From contig JASANE010024794.1 of NCBI GenBank assembly GCA_030248225.1, positions 1 to 64,000 on the forward strand: a DNA stretch of 64,000 bases. The letters run 5' to 3'. Below the pieces are notes generated by a model. It worked only from the letters and a program-made list of their open reading frames with translations, made no database searches and was not told the origin of the DNA. Both the position numbers and the translations under genes were made by a program. Numbering within the stretch: position 1 is the stretch's first letter; every line of letters begins with the position of its first letter. Shown here in pieces: positions 42,501 to 57,500 of the stretch. The DNA is from Trileptium ribeirensis (lineage: Eukaryota; Nematoda; Enoplea; Enoplida; Thoracostomopsidae).

Positions 42501-45500
42501 GGTTATGCGTTGTTTTCTGCGTTTTCAGATAAGCTGTTGCAGGTTTTGTCACTCGTGTACTAGGTGATGTTCGGTAACTCATGTTACATCGGCATTATAA
42601 CGCTTAAGGGGTCCGAATTGTTTTGCGGTGGTATACATATACATACATGAAACACAAAGCCTGTTACAGGTGACTCGACGTAATGCCAACGGGATGAAAC
42701 CACTCCGTTTCGCCCAATATGAAACTAAATGTTAATAAATTGAATCCGAAAGATACAAAAACAGAATTGCGGTTAAAAGAACTTTAGAATGTAACACATA
42801 TTTTTATAACTTCAGTAAGGAATTTTTGTAAAAAATCGTGCACTTTTTACTTCACTGAAAGTGTTTCTATCAGGCGGCAACAAAATTTTACCACGGAGAA
42901 CAAAATTTTGCCACGGGGCGCCGCAAAATCCGCGATCCCGCCCCATAATTTGGAGAATTCAGATCAGATGGGTTCTAAATATTGCTGTTGGCACCTGTAA
43001 CGTCGCAGTAAATCAAACAATTTGGTTTAAAGTTCAAGAATATATATTTTACATCACTTCTTAAACACGTGTTAGCCATTGGTTGATCCATAGTCCCAAA
43101 TCTCGGTGAGATAGGGGCCTGCCCCTTCCTACATGTTCACAAAAAATTTCGAATCTGATCAACTTGCGTATCAAAATAACTATTGCACCCACCCCAATGT
43201 TAAGGAGAAATTTGCGGCAACAGGTTGGCCTAAAACCAAGATAATACGCATACTTTGAACTGGTTATCGGACGAACGCGATATCTCTGAACACTGCGGAA
43301 TACTGAATTGCATGTGGGTAGGTATCAACACAAACTACAATGTGCGATGCACTCCGCAAAAGGAAGCACTCCGTGTCGACAGATTAAATAACTGACGTCA
43401 CCCCATATGAAAGTTGAATGATTACATGTCAAATTTTGATAGCAGAAATTGGTGTCGCAGAATCATCAAGAACTCGTGTTCCTACTGCCATTGTGACAAT
43501 GACCCAATAACTTGACAACAAAAGTGACTACCGTTTTGAATGCAAGTTTTATATCTGTCCTGTCCTTTATCTTCCGAAAAGTGGGGTACGTTTGGACCTC
43601 ATATTGATTCTCGAAGGAAATTCAAACTGGGGGATTGGCACAAAATAAAGTAAAAATTTTCATTTTTAAAGAGCTGTTAATGTCCTATAATTATTTTCAG
43701 GCCACACTACAACGTTTAATCATTAGCATTAGCGATTGATGTTTTTGTAAAGAAACAATGATTTACTATGCAGAAAAAAGGAATTAATGGACATTAATCA
43801 ACCATGGGTTTGTTTAAACATAAAGGTTTCGGGTGAATGGAGGCGAGGGGGTGACGAGTATGTGGGGATTTCGAAAATGGGCCCCTCCCGCGGTGGACTG
43901 ACCAGTAAACTGGTTTTCCCTTATGTATTTCGGCCTCTCTCCAGGAACTTCTCTGCACGACTAAACCATACGCCTCTGCGAGGCAAAAACATGCCTATTT
44001 TTCCTTATGGAATTAAAATTCTTAGATTTTTGCCCTGCGTGGGTAAAACAGTAAAATTGCTGTCAGTCGATAGTTTTACTATATAATGTGTATTATTACA
44101 GCATTATGTATACTGCGAATACGTTATTTTTAACTTTTCCGCGTTTTCCACACCCCCAGGTCACCGGGGTCCCTCCAGCTTGACCAAAGGAAACCGAAGG
44201 TCTTGCCCCCGGTTACTTTCGAAGCAGTTTGAGAAAGCCAGATGAAGATAGCCAAAGCAGTAACATTTATACGACGATGATTAGCAGGCAAAGCCATGTA
44301 TTTTTTGCAAACAGCATCTAGAACACGCACCCATCTTTCGTCGAATGAAGCCGTAACTCGTCCTTTTTCGTGTAATGAAGGACATCGATGAACGTTCGAT
44401 ATACCGATTTCACAGTACGCATACGAGGGTTCACACGAATCGGTACCGCGCGGAAAATACCAGTTATCGTTACTCTGAAATAAAATAAATGAACGAACTG
44501 CAGTTAAGAAATTTTCTAACCTAAAAATCTCGATGGACATTCTCAAAGTTAGCTATATATACCAGGGAATAACCGGAACCGTCCATTTAAACCGGATCCG
44601 AAACCTGGTCTCTGAAATAACAGATGAAGGAAGAAATGACGGTATAGTGGATTTTAAATGCATTAAAAATAACTTTTACATTAAACGTAATGTAATTCGA
44701 CGGCATAATTGCCTTTCTGAAACTTGAAAGAGACTGAGGAACTAATAATGTTTATTTATCGCTTAATATGTGGGTTTTTTCACGCCCAGAGCAAAAAATA
44801 TCTTCCACTATACACCATCACGTATACCGCGCCAAAATGCATGTGCTTACAAAGCTTGCAGCGTAGAGTACACACGTTCGCTCTGTCTCCATTCGACTGC
44901 CTTTACTACACATACGTTTGTTTCATGTTCTTGTGTAGGAAACTTGAAATTATTGGTTTATACGATTCTAAGAGAAAATAATAGATAGAAGGTAATTTTC
45001 TGATCAGTGGTCAGAGACACTGTTTAGGCTAGCGTTGGACAAACAGTGCCCGTCAGTTAGATCATAATGATGATAACTTTCTAATCAGACTATAAATGAG
45101 ACACACTGTGATGCTGCTCGCACAGTTTCAATAAATACATTTCATTGCCATGAAAGCAGTTTCTGGCTGCGTTGCAGATAACGTTAGTATACTTCAATTT
45201 AGATTCATTTGCCAAGTTTACAAGACGCAATTTATGTTAGCTAAGCATACGCTAAGTACTTCTGCGTAAGCCATACTCTGTTATTGAATTGGACCGATTT
45301 AATTCGAACATACCTCACAGACTTCTGGATGTGTAAAATAGCTGCTACAAGCATTGACTTGGCTTTGATTTGTTAACAAACTCCTGCAGGTTATTATGAA
45401 AAATTCCTACTGAAATTATGCGCCCTACTTACGTTTTACATGGCAAATTGCTTATCTAATCTTTTATTTTGCTTGGTTGTATTGGAGCTTGTTCATTGTG

Positions 45501-48500
45501 TAATATATATTACATATGTTTGAATCACAGATGAAGCAAAAATGTGGAAAATTTCAAACAAAATTTTTTCAACCGGAATTCCGGTTCCGGTATGGTTTTT
45601 GTCGTTTGCCGGAACCGCAACCGGAACACGATTTTCGCCGGAACCGGAATTCCAGTTACTCCCTGATATATATATAATAGGTAATTTTCCGAAAACAAGT
45701 GATTTCACGTATAATATGCACCGGAATAAGACATACAGACTCACCAGTAAATAATACACGGGAGCTGAGTACCGTACCAGCACGACACAATCTAAATTCG
45801 AAACGCGCTTACACTTTCCATTAAAGGCACCGGAGACTTCTTAGAAAACAACACAGTGCATTCCGTAAATATAACCTCTCCGTTAATCCCCAATATCTTC
45901 AAACCACATGTACAATATTCAGCATTGAATGCCAGACTAATGGCAGAAACAAAAAGAATAATTTTCCCCCCACATTTTTCTATTAACGGATGTCAAATTT
46001 GGACCCATCGTGCATAACTAAAGTGTTTCGTAAATCAAGTTGGAGATGGGTATGCTTTTCGCAAATGAGGTGGCTGTCGAAAGCGGTTAATAGTGATCCT
46101 GGGCGTGCATTGGTGGCAGTCTGCGGGTGCTTGATGTTGTGATAGTTGTCATACCTGCAACTGCAGAATTTTGAAACAAGGGCTTAATCTAATCTGAATT
46201 ATTTCATAACGCCAGCAAATAGCAATCCTGTAGTCGTTACCGGTGCACCATTTAGCATGAGCAGCGACTATTACTTATAAAATTAAGGAGTGTGTCAAAT
46301 GTATTTTTTCATAAGCCAATGGCACCCAAAATACACCAAAACGGCAATACCATCTCAACCACCAGAACTAATAGATGTCATTGATCTCAGTTGGGCACAT
46401 AGTTTGCTGCCATTATCACTGCGTTGTAAACATGGGTTACAATGGGTTCTCAAATGAGCCCATGAGATTCAAAACCCACTGGAACAGCAATATTTCCACA
46501 TATTGGTCTCATTGTATACAGCAATTTATCCTCTATGCACATGCACATTGTGACTCCTCAAATACTAGTAACTCTATCGAGATTGCAGAACGTAGTGAAG
46601 CATAGGTAAACCTACGCCTTTTGCGTGCACAGCCAATCAGCTCTCGATAACATACGTCGATATGCTTGCTATATGTGGATATCACACAATACCGCACAAG
46701 TTAGAATAAATCTAATAGCGGCAATAAGTTTCATATGCCCCAAAACCCCCAAGTGCAAGCTATCAACCTACCAGGACGTAACAGTAAAATTGGATCGATG
46801 AACCATGGCGGTGCCCTACGCCCGTATCCATGGGTCACAGAGCAAAACCAACACCGGCAATGAGTTTCCCATGCCCGAAAATCCCCAGGTAAAACTTTTA
46901 AGACGCCCAGGACGTCAAAACAAATTTTCGAACTTTGGGTCGGGGAACCATTGGGGCACCATACCTCAAACCCCGCAACTCTAGAACCGGACCCTTAATC
47001 GAAAACAAAAAAAGTGGCATCTACATATTTTACCATGAAATAAAACCGTCCAGAGAAAAAAATTCGAAAGTTTAGATAAAAATAACATTGGTTCTGTGAA
47101 GGGTATTAAAATGGGGCCAAAACACACACTTTGACAACTGAGCCAGACCCTAAATCAAAAACGCTCGGGGACGTACGCGGTAAATCGACTATGCCGGTTC
47201 GAATGAGCCCAAGATCGTGAAAATAGGTTAAGGCGCTCCCGAGTTATGACCGATCACACACACACAGAGAGACTGAATTTAAAAGATTTCACGCCGCAAC
47301 ACACAATCTTCACTACGTTCTGACAAGCTAAGCTGGTGTATAGTCTGCGAGTACACAATAATAAACATACACGATAAAAACACATCCATGTAGTCAGAAA
47401 ATCTATGGAAGCCTTTACTGGTCTCGATGTAGATACCATGGGATTGAAATCGATGGAACTTGAAAACAAGAATGCACATTATTTGTGATGCGCCACGTGT
47501 ACCAACAAAGCGGATGCCTTGTAGCATGGCTACTACAAGACAGCACGTTGTGTGCTGCTATTATCATTGTTTGCGCTGTAGAGTTGGGTTACAATGGTTC
47601 TTGAATGGGCCCATAGGACTGAAAACCCACCAGAACACCAATATCTCATACTGGTCTCATTTTGTACAGCAATTTAACCTGCATGCACATGCACGTTGTG
47701 ACTCCTTAAATACGGGCTAAGCTGGTATATATTCAAGTATTCAAACGACATGGTGATATTCCGCCTATTTTATAGGTTCATGCTCAATATAACTGTGTAT
47801 GTATGTCTAAATTACATATTCAACATTTGGCTGGAAGACAAGCAAAAAGTTCCTAATAGTTACTGCAAAGCCAAGCCTAAATAGTTTCACAAAGATTTTG
47901 TTGCTGTTGGTAAATTCTGCGAGTATATAATAGTGAACATACTCGATAAAAACACATTAACGTAGTCAGAATATAAACGAAAGTCCTTATTGGTCTCGAT
48001 TGAACTTGAAAACACGAATGTACATTTATGCTGCCCGCCACTTTTGCCAACAAAGCAGATGCACTGTAGCATGGCGAATAAAAGACGCAGTTTAGGGTTA
48101 CTTTAGATATATAGCATTTAATACGTAAATCGTAAGCATTAACCTAGGGGTGGATTTATAGATAATCTTCAGAAAGTGCAATATTCACAAAAGGTATAAT
48201 TTTTCTGGTTCCTTAACGGACCTTAGCGGACAAAGGGACATATTTATAAGCGGATGGAATCCAGGGGGAGCCTGCCAAACCGGACGCGGAGGAGCCGAAA
48301 ACGAAGGCAGCCGCCCTCGTATAGAAAGCTTTCCTCTGGGGGTGCTATGGGGAAAATCGTAGCATTTTTTGTCTGTCACTTTCACTGCCATCTCATTTCC
48401 GGATGAGCGGATGTAGACAAATTTTTTTCGTTCGATAGCAAAGGTGATGACGATCTGACCTGTCCACAGTGACTGCGGTGGGGGACCCCCCGCTTTTCAA

Positions 48501-51500
48501 ATCCCCTATGTTCGTGAGATTTCCCCCCATGTCCGTCGCCCCCCACTCGGCCGAAATGCCCCATGTTCAACTAATTCCAAAAATTTTTATGTCTGAAAAT
48601 TTATCTTTTTTCTTTGCAAATTGTTTTTAAGGATGGCTTGGGGCGCATCTTAAGTTTACTCTTGCATTTGGGTTAATGATTCCCAAAATCCAGAATGTAG
48701 TCTTTCTTCAGTTGTTGGGTTACGTATTGTGCAGAGGTCATCAAGAATTGTCTATATATGTTTTCTGGTAGGCTGAATACAATGGTTTGGTTATCTAGAG
48801 ATCAGCACGAATACTTCGTGTTTTCAGTTGTCTTCGATGGATTTAAGATCGAGGTTTTAGGAAATTCAATGGCTTCAGAGTTAGTGTTTTAGGGTGGTAT
48901 ATACTAGGGATGTACCGGTGTTAAGCCCCGGCCCCGGGGGAACAAATTTAGCCCCGGGCCGGGGCAACGTCGAAGTCTCGGCGCCCGGTAAAAGTAAAAT
49001 TCAGGTGCCGGGGCTGCTGTTTCAGAAAAAATATTTTTGGTACCAAATTAGTAGAACAGATAAACAATCTGGAGGTTTGGCTGAATATATAATGCTCGCT
49101 ACTAACTAGCACAGTGAAAATTCCACAGCACATTCATGAAACTGTGAATTTTAGCTCACACCATACAGTTTATTAAACTAATAAGTTAAAATGTTGAAAC
49201 GATTTGTGTTGAGTTTTTGATATACATTTCAACATGATTTTTACGCATACTACATCAAACACAGCCTGTTACATGTAAAGAAAACTTAGAAACGAAGCCA
49301 CGCGTTTCCATTTCACCCTCACTTGCGAAATACTAGTTACAGTGCATGGACTGGGTCTGCACAGAAAAAGAGGACATATGCATGAGCGGTCTCAGAAAGG
49401 ATGGAGAAGCGGCCGCTTCCCAAAGCTTTTGGAACCAATTATTTTTCTATAAATTTGCATTATTTTCGCATCATCCGACATGTCGCTTCTGAGATAAATT
49501 TTTGGGGTCGTTAGTTAAGACATTGTATATTTCAAATAACAGAACGTATTGTTGGGTGGTTTCTCAACTAGCTTCAGGTCTTTATCGTAGTTTCGACAAT
49601 TCCGCCAATCTGGCACTCGCTGTTGATATATTAGCATTTGCAGCCGTGACAGCTTCAGTTCACATTTTTTGCGTGTACGCAATTTGGAGTTAGACAGGCC
49701 CTTCTGACAAGAAGTTGGATAGTTCCTTCGGCACCACGTATCTCAGTTTCATGCGTCCTCTTTAGCAGACGTTGTTGCTTCAAACGCGGAATTCCACTGT
49801 TTGTGGGTATTTCCTCAACTCACACAGATTCAGAACATGAGACAGGTTCACTTTGTTTTTGGATACGAAATCCAACAAAGAGTTTGCTAAGATATCACCA
49901 GTGGCACTGCACAAAAACCTTGAATGTACAAATTGAGATTCAACTCGGTTGGCAACTTGGACCACAAAGTAACATGCATATCAAAGGGCTTCTTGATCTG
50001 GGACGTTGTCGTTTCGTCGTAACAAATGGAAAACCATAGATTGAACTAACGCACCACCTAGCACCACTGCTTTGAGGTGGGTGGGGTGATTTCGAAGTTT
50101 ATATTATATGACACTTTATACTGGTGCATCTTGAAGTCACGATTTGTCTAAACACTCCGCAATTACTTTTTGGTTTGCCTAAAATTCTTAGTCCCAGCCC
50201 GAGCCGGCCAGTGAGAAAATACGAATTTTTAGCCTGGTCCCGGGCTCTGATCTCAACATGTAATGTTACAGGACGAGTAATGTCCAAATTTTGCCTAGTT
50301 TTGTTCTGCTAATTGTTGGGTTTAAAGACATTTTCTTTGTCAGGCTAAAAAAGAAGAAATACAGGACAAACAGCGGAACAGAGGACATATCCACGCTCAC
50401 TAATTAAAAATAGTTAGGACCATTCGGATATAACTAACCGATCGCCGGGTTGAACAGTATCCACCAAATCTCCATGTGCGTACATGCTAACCGTATGTGG
50501 TGTCTGTCCAGCAGGCATATCCTCTAAAATACATACAGCCGAAAATGTACATGACATACTACAGTTAAACAAGAGAGCACAGGTGTGCAAAATTTACACT
50601 TCTTATCAGCGCTATATTGTACCTTAAAGTTGCTATTAATACGCTACTACGCCCCTGCTCACTCTTTTTACTTCTGAAAGTATGGACGAACAAGAATTTT
50701 TTCGAACATTTTCACAGTACTATCCGTAACATGTGCACGTACGTAATCAGTAAAATAAATTAGTATCATCGTGCAACCTAGATAAAATTAGTTAACCATA
50801 AACAATGTTGAAAGTCCATTATAATTTTTATAAGGCAAAACGGTAAAAATGCTGCAGTAAAGTCACGAACAAAAATAAGTGCATAAAACCGAACGTAATA
50901 ACATTCGTTTGTAAACGATTGTTACAAGATTCGTTCACAAGTGAAAGCATGAAAGCAAAAAATTCTATTATAAATACGAAAAATTGCTTTAACGCTCGTT
51001 CGCATTTCGTGTTGTTTTTATGGACATATTTTTGAATGATATTATAGAACCGGTTCGTTTAAACATTATAAAATACGAGAACCAAAAACATTCCTTAGAG
51101 TTGAAATTTATAAACGTAATTGGGTCATTTCACGAAACCATGTACTTTTGCAACACCACTTTTTGAAGCCAAAATGAAACGTTTTCGAATGTACAGTGTC
51201 TAGACCCCTTCCGATGTAAAAAAACCCTGAATTTTTCGAATATCGAGGTCTCTATGCAAAACGAGCTACCTGAAACCTGCTACAGGGGTTGGAAAGGGCC
51301 CCCCTGGGGGTCAAATTTTAATCCGAAATAAGTCATTATTCTGTAGTGTTGACGGAGTGACACGCGAACCATGGTCTGTTTTTATGCAAGTCCATCCAAA
51401 ATGGTCCTAGTCAAGCCATTTGGAGCACTTGCGACCTAAAATTGATGCTGCTAGGGCATTATTGGGGTTAAAATCGACCAATTTAGAACAAGCCTGTCGC

Positions 51501-54500
51501 AGAAGTTTTTCTAGCGCAACGGAGACAGCACCTACAGATACCATTTTATGCTCACAAACCAACCATGAGCGGGGGACGTCTGAGAAAAAATTTCAGGCAG
51601 ATCCTTAGGCCTTGTAAAAAATGGCACCCCGATATGTTGAGTCGGGGGGGGGGCTACACCTCAGGTCGGGGGGGGGGGGCTACAGCTTCCTACAACATGC
51701 AACGCACCAAACTTTAGCTACTTCTATACATTCTAGATGTAAGCTGGTGTAAAACAAATACAATAGATCTATGACCAGTTTACATTTAAGTGATGATACC
51801 AAGGACAATGCGTGTAATAGATGTGCGGGCAGGCAGAAGGGTTTCCTAGCTGCCCAGTTAACAGCACGGCCCCATATCATAGTGCAATGATGATGAACTT
51901 ATATACTAATATGATTCTTGCGACCTTCGATTACTTTTATTACACATGCGGTCGGGGGGGCTACACGACAGGTCGGGGGGGGCTACATTTTCATTAAAAA
52001 TTTTTAATAGATGGGTCGATTATAGTGGGGCTTTACTATGTTTATATCCGGCCTATTGTAAGACTGTATGCTAAATTTGGCTTTTTTAAATTTAAGTTTG
52101 GTCAGGTCGGGGGGGGGGGGGGCTACATTTTGCATACCCCATTTTTGGCATTTTATGACCTTCGACCTCATAATGAAATAACACATGGACAGACGCTGAT
52201 ATTCTTTTTTTTCAATAACAGTTGTACTGATTGCGATTACCGTTATATAGCATTTTTGGCGCTAGTGCACTTTTACGTTATTTACCAGCGTCTGAAAGCT
52301 GCCAGATTTGACCTTGGTCGGGGGGGGCTACATGTCACGAAAAAAATTTTCGGAAGCTTGACGTCAGCTTCAGTGTCGATGCTTACTCCCAAGTTTTTCC
52401 GGAAAAATTAGCAAATACCAATGGATCACAGTGAAATGAAAAACACATATATGTATCACGTGCTAGCGATACGGCGAACTTTTATATTAGGACATGTGTT
52501 TTTGGCTTCATTTGACCAACCCGGGTTGAGGGCCTCTGGCTCCTGCTATGTTTGGGGTACAGAGGTCCACCATACCTCGTTATGATCGTCGGATATGCTA
52601 TTACTACATCTCACAGCGACATTAAATTTCCTTACAAAAGACTGGTGGTATTGGCCAAAAAGTGCCGATGTAGCCCCCCCCCGACTAAAATGACATGGTT
52701 TCGTGAAATGACCCAATTATATTTTGAAGAGAATGCTCTGTTAATATAATTGAAACGGAGAAAGCGAAGCGATTGGAGTTTCCACTGAGGGCCCTAGGGG
52801 GAAGATAGAGAAATTTTCTTGCCTGTCGCTGTCACTCATAGTTCATCTTCGTATGCATGGATGTGCATCGACTGCGATGACGATGTGCCTTTCAGTTGAA
52901 CGCAAACAGCTCCGCCTCCATCTTCTGAGTCAAAATGGCAAAAACAGGCTTTTAAGATTCTTTGTCAAATCAGGCTATACGGTTATCAATGTCTCAGAGC
53001 CTATATCCCGCGAGACAGGCTTCGCATCAAAAAGCAGAGATCACAAAATAAGCTCACCAAGGCATACAACTTTACTTTTATACTTTGTTTGAGCAGCGGT
53101 TTTCCAGCTATGAGCCAACGTTCAAAAATCCCCCAAAATTCACGGATGCTGAATTGGGTGGCTTGGTTATCGAGAGACCAGCTTGAATATTTCATGGCTT
53201 TTCAAAGGTTTTCAATGGGTTTACGGTCAAGGAGCCAGATTTCCACAATAGAATCTGTCTTCAGTAGTTTTGTTATGTATTGCATAGAGGGCATCAAGCA
53301 TGACCAATTTATAAATTTATCGGTAAGTTGAACACGACTATTTTTGGTTATCGTAGCGACCAACACGAATAGTCCATGTATTTTCTGTTGTTTTCGATGG
53401 GTTTACGACATAACATTACACTCACTAGCTCCGTTTCACACTCGGTTTCGAGACACTATCACATTATGCAGGATCCAGCGAGTATCAGACGTCGAATTAC
53501 CAAAACTGGCTTCCAGCTGACAAATTTCAAAATAGAACTCAGAGGAGCTAAAAAATTAGATTACGATGAATTAACACCTAGCTATGTAAGCACTCATGAT
53601 TAAAACGTAGTAGCGGAAAATGCTGCAAAAACAAATGGAATTAGCAACTTCAAGAAAACTGTCGCTTAGGCCGTCAACGTACTATATCGCCAATGATTTT
53701 AAAAGGCATAAATAAGAGAACTATATTATATTTGTTGCCATATATTATTATGAATTATCATAATATAAAATGACGCCTCTCTCCATTAATCTCAAAATCC
53801 GGCAACAGTTTCACGGCAGTCCTAAAATAAGCAACGCTTCTGCGCATAACCGAACGAAATTGATAACGCTATGATGCAAACCTGGAGCTTCTTGTAATTT
53901 AAGCATCTGTTTGTCGCTAAACAAACATCGATTGTGAATTAGACTGAAACTGTGTGTTGTGTTGCAGTTTGTGCACAACGTTGGCTCTTCGATACGACCG
54001 CGATCGACATCCACTTCTTTCTGCAATACTAAGTACATATTATCGTATCGCTGTAAGTAGATCAAACACGTGAATATAAACCTCAAATAATGACATATGG
54101 TGCAGGGAAATAAAAAATTGTGAAATCCAGAGAACATTGTGACGCATCAAAACGTATATAGTCGGGAAATTGGAAATTCATTGTCCTACTTGACTCTCTT
54201 GCCATTAATGGTGCTGATCCGACCTTTAAAAAATGAAGACCAACGAACCTCTGACCGTGAGTAATCGAGAGTTAAAGTTGATTAACAGAAATCATTACAT
54301 AGAACTTGTTTCGAAAATATAACACTAATATTCAGCTTTTATTTAAATAACTATAGGAATAAAACAAATAACTAGCAGCATAAGAAATTAAACGTTTATG
54401 AACATATCATGGACAGATATATACATAAATTTTGTTTGGATACTGCATTTGTCAAAAAACTTTACCTGGGGGAAAAAACCGGACCCGACTTGGCTCGGAA

Positions 54501-57500
54501 AATGTGTCCGCTGATGTTAGAACTTAATAGAATTTTTGGCTTAAGAATGGAATTTCTGAAAAATTGTCAGTTTTCTTGTGTTAACTGGTGGTATTTTTAC
54601 GGGGATAAAACAAAAACAACTCCCAGGTGTGCGTTAAACAACACATAGCCCAAATATGTACGTCGGGGCACGAAACAACGGCTATCGTTTTCAGTCAGAG
54701 GAAATCGAAAACTGCAAATGTCAGGGGGAACCGACACCACCAACTCCTTCCATTGAGAAGTGGATTTATGATTTTACTAAACCATAATTTTTTAGCCTTA
54801 TCACATAATCGAATAAAAGGGAGCGTAATAAGCGGAGTTTCTTGAGCATTCAATTTTCTGTACAAAACTGTGTTTGATTGTCTGTATCAAGCATATGTCA
54901 CAACTAGATTAACGCATTTTCGACATTGTTTATTTTATGTGCATCATCATCACCAGGTTTATAGCCGTTGGATCCCGGAGCATTGGCGTCCGCTACGACT
55001 GCACCAGGACGTCAGCATCTTTCTGCATTTTCCCAGATCAAACGCGTTTTCTTTTCGCAGTCCAATCGCCTTCATGTTCTCCCGCACCACATCGTCTCAT
55101 CGTTTCTTTGGCCTGCCACACGGTACAGTTCCTTCGATTTCGACATTCGTTGCCAGCCTCAGTAGCACGTTTTCCCTACGTTGCACGTGACTATACCATC
55201 TCAACCTCCGTTTCATTAGTTCGATTTACAATAACGGTAATCTAACGGATCCGGCCAAATTCCTCGTTTGTCTTGCGGTCTTCCCATCTGACACCGGTCA
55301 TCCACCGTAACATTTTCCTGATAGTTCCTAGCAGGATCAATTCAATATCTTTCGTGGCAGCCCAGCATTCCGAGGCATACGTAAGAAACGGTCGAATGCG
55401 CGCTGCGTAGACCTTGCCTTGGAGATTTTCAATGGAATTCGCCTATTGGACAGCAGACCTGCCAGCTCCTTCCACTTTAACTTGCGGCTTGAGATCTCGC
55501 CTTTGCTGCCTTTCGTGTGTCCCCAATATTGCCTATATACGGGGACCCGTCCACCACCTCAAAGGTCATGTCGCCGATCCGGAGTTCTGCATGCGTCTTT
55601 ACAGGTAAGAGGCTTGATCGACACGTGAAAGGCTCACCAGGAAGAGGCAGTGATCTCAACCCCGTGCACTTCTTGTGCGCCCATTTCGAACAGCATACGC
55701 ATTTCACTGCGTTAACGCCCACCTCCTTCGCACAACGCGCACATGGATATTTACCAGTTTCTATAGGCTTACAGTCATTACATCTGATCATGACTTTCGT
55801 CTTGGCAAGATTTACCTTCAATCCCTTACCTTCAAGGTCGGCACCCCAGATTCCCAGTCGGTGTATCAGTTCTTCACTTGACTTGCCGGTGATGACCAAA
55901 TCATCAGGCAACAAGATTTCCCAATCCATGGAATGTGAGTCCTCTTCCTGCACTAGAGCGAAGAGCAAAGGGCTCAATGCTGAAGGCTGGTGTACACCAA
56001 CCGTGATATCGAGGGCTCCTGGTGTTTCAGATTGTGTCCTGATTTGACAGATTGATGTTTCGTACAGTGCCATGACTTTGCGAACCAGGTTCTTGGGCAC
56101 CAGTTGTCTTCCTAATACCCACTCCACCGCATCTCTCGGGACACTATCGAATACATTTTCTAAGTCCACAAACGTCATGCCAGAGTTTTCCTTTCCTCGC
56201 TGCTTCTTCCTGCAGCTGTCTAAGCACAACTATCATCCATTGTGCTAATACCAGGCATGAATCCGCGCTAACATTCCTCGATACGGACGACATCTCGAAG
56301 TCTCTTTTCGAGCATTCGTTCGTATAGCTTCATTCCGTGTTCAACAACCGGATGCCCCCGTAACAACCACATACCAACGCAATCACCGTTGGCCTTATAA
56401 AGACATATGGTGTGGCAGTTTGTCCATTCCTGTGGTACTCCTTTAGACAGTGTGTGGTTGATGACCTCTTTCAGGGCATTCATCCCACCTTCTACTATGA
56501 CCTGACGGGCCGCTAGTTTTCCCTAATTTCATAGCCGCCAGTGCCTGTTTGACTTTTGCGTGTTGGGAGATCATTATAGGCCCTTCAGTTGGTAATGCAT
56601 GTTCCAGCTCAAAAGGCTTTTGCACGTTTAATAAATAGTATGAGTATTTCCACCAACGCTCAGCCACTTTGGCGTCGTCCACCAGATGGTTCCTCCAGCG
56701 TCTTTTATAATTCTAGACCCGGTTACGTCCTGGTGGTCCCTTCTTATCTGCCTCGCTACTTTGTAAATCCTCTGTTGGCCGTCCTACGAAGTAAGCCCGT
56801 CGCACCAATTATGGTAGCACGCATCCTTCGCTTTCGCAACTGCGATATTAGCAGCTTTTCGTTTCTCTCAACATACTCGTTCCCGGCCGATTGTGTGCAG
56901 TCACGTTGCCAGCTGCGGTAAGCTGTTTTGTTGTCTTGGGTAGCCGTTTGCACAGCGATATTCCACCACCACGTTTCTTTTCCCTGCGCACGCCCGCCTT
57001 TCAAAACGCCGCAGACCCTCGTCCCTATTTCCATATACTTTCTAAGTAGGACTCCCACGATATGGTTTTGACGCGGTAACGCTTGTTGCGCGAATATTTC
57101 TTTTGTCGCTGCTTCCTTCAATTTCCACACCCTAAATCCTGGTGGCTTTTGCTGTCGCATCGTTTTCTCCTTCTTTTCAAAGATAATGTCCATGAGCAGA
57201 AGCCCGTGCTGGAGCAAACATGCCTCCCCGAGCACTACTTCGCAATCCAGGACGGGTCTTGCAGTGCGCCGCCTCAAGAAGAAATCAATTTGAGTTGAAA
57301 CCCCGCCAACCTTGCAGGTTACCAGCTTTTCGTGATATTTTTGGAATTCCGTGTTTACCACTCGTAGTTTGCCATGCAGAATTCTAGTAATCAACCCCTT
57401 CGGCATTTGCCGTGCCTATGTCATACCGACCTCTCACACGTTCCCAGGATTTCGTTGATGCACCAATATGAGAGCTCACTTCGCCACTGATTATCAACAT

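Noticed and set aside
44130..44546. 138-codon minus-strand open frame over the MCM4 exon at 44331-44474
   Set aside because: The MCM4 match is in another frame; this frame is an overlapping shadow and its product has no recognisable domain.
51640..52125. Repeated TCGGGGG..CTACA motifs considered as a CRISPR-like or tandem array
   Set aside because: Spacing is irregular, the last copy is inverted and everything lies within one TIR element; it is an element-internal motif set.
55517..56047. 176-codon plus-strand open frame
   Set aside because: Antisense shadow of the degenerate RTE-like LINE.
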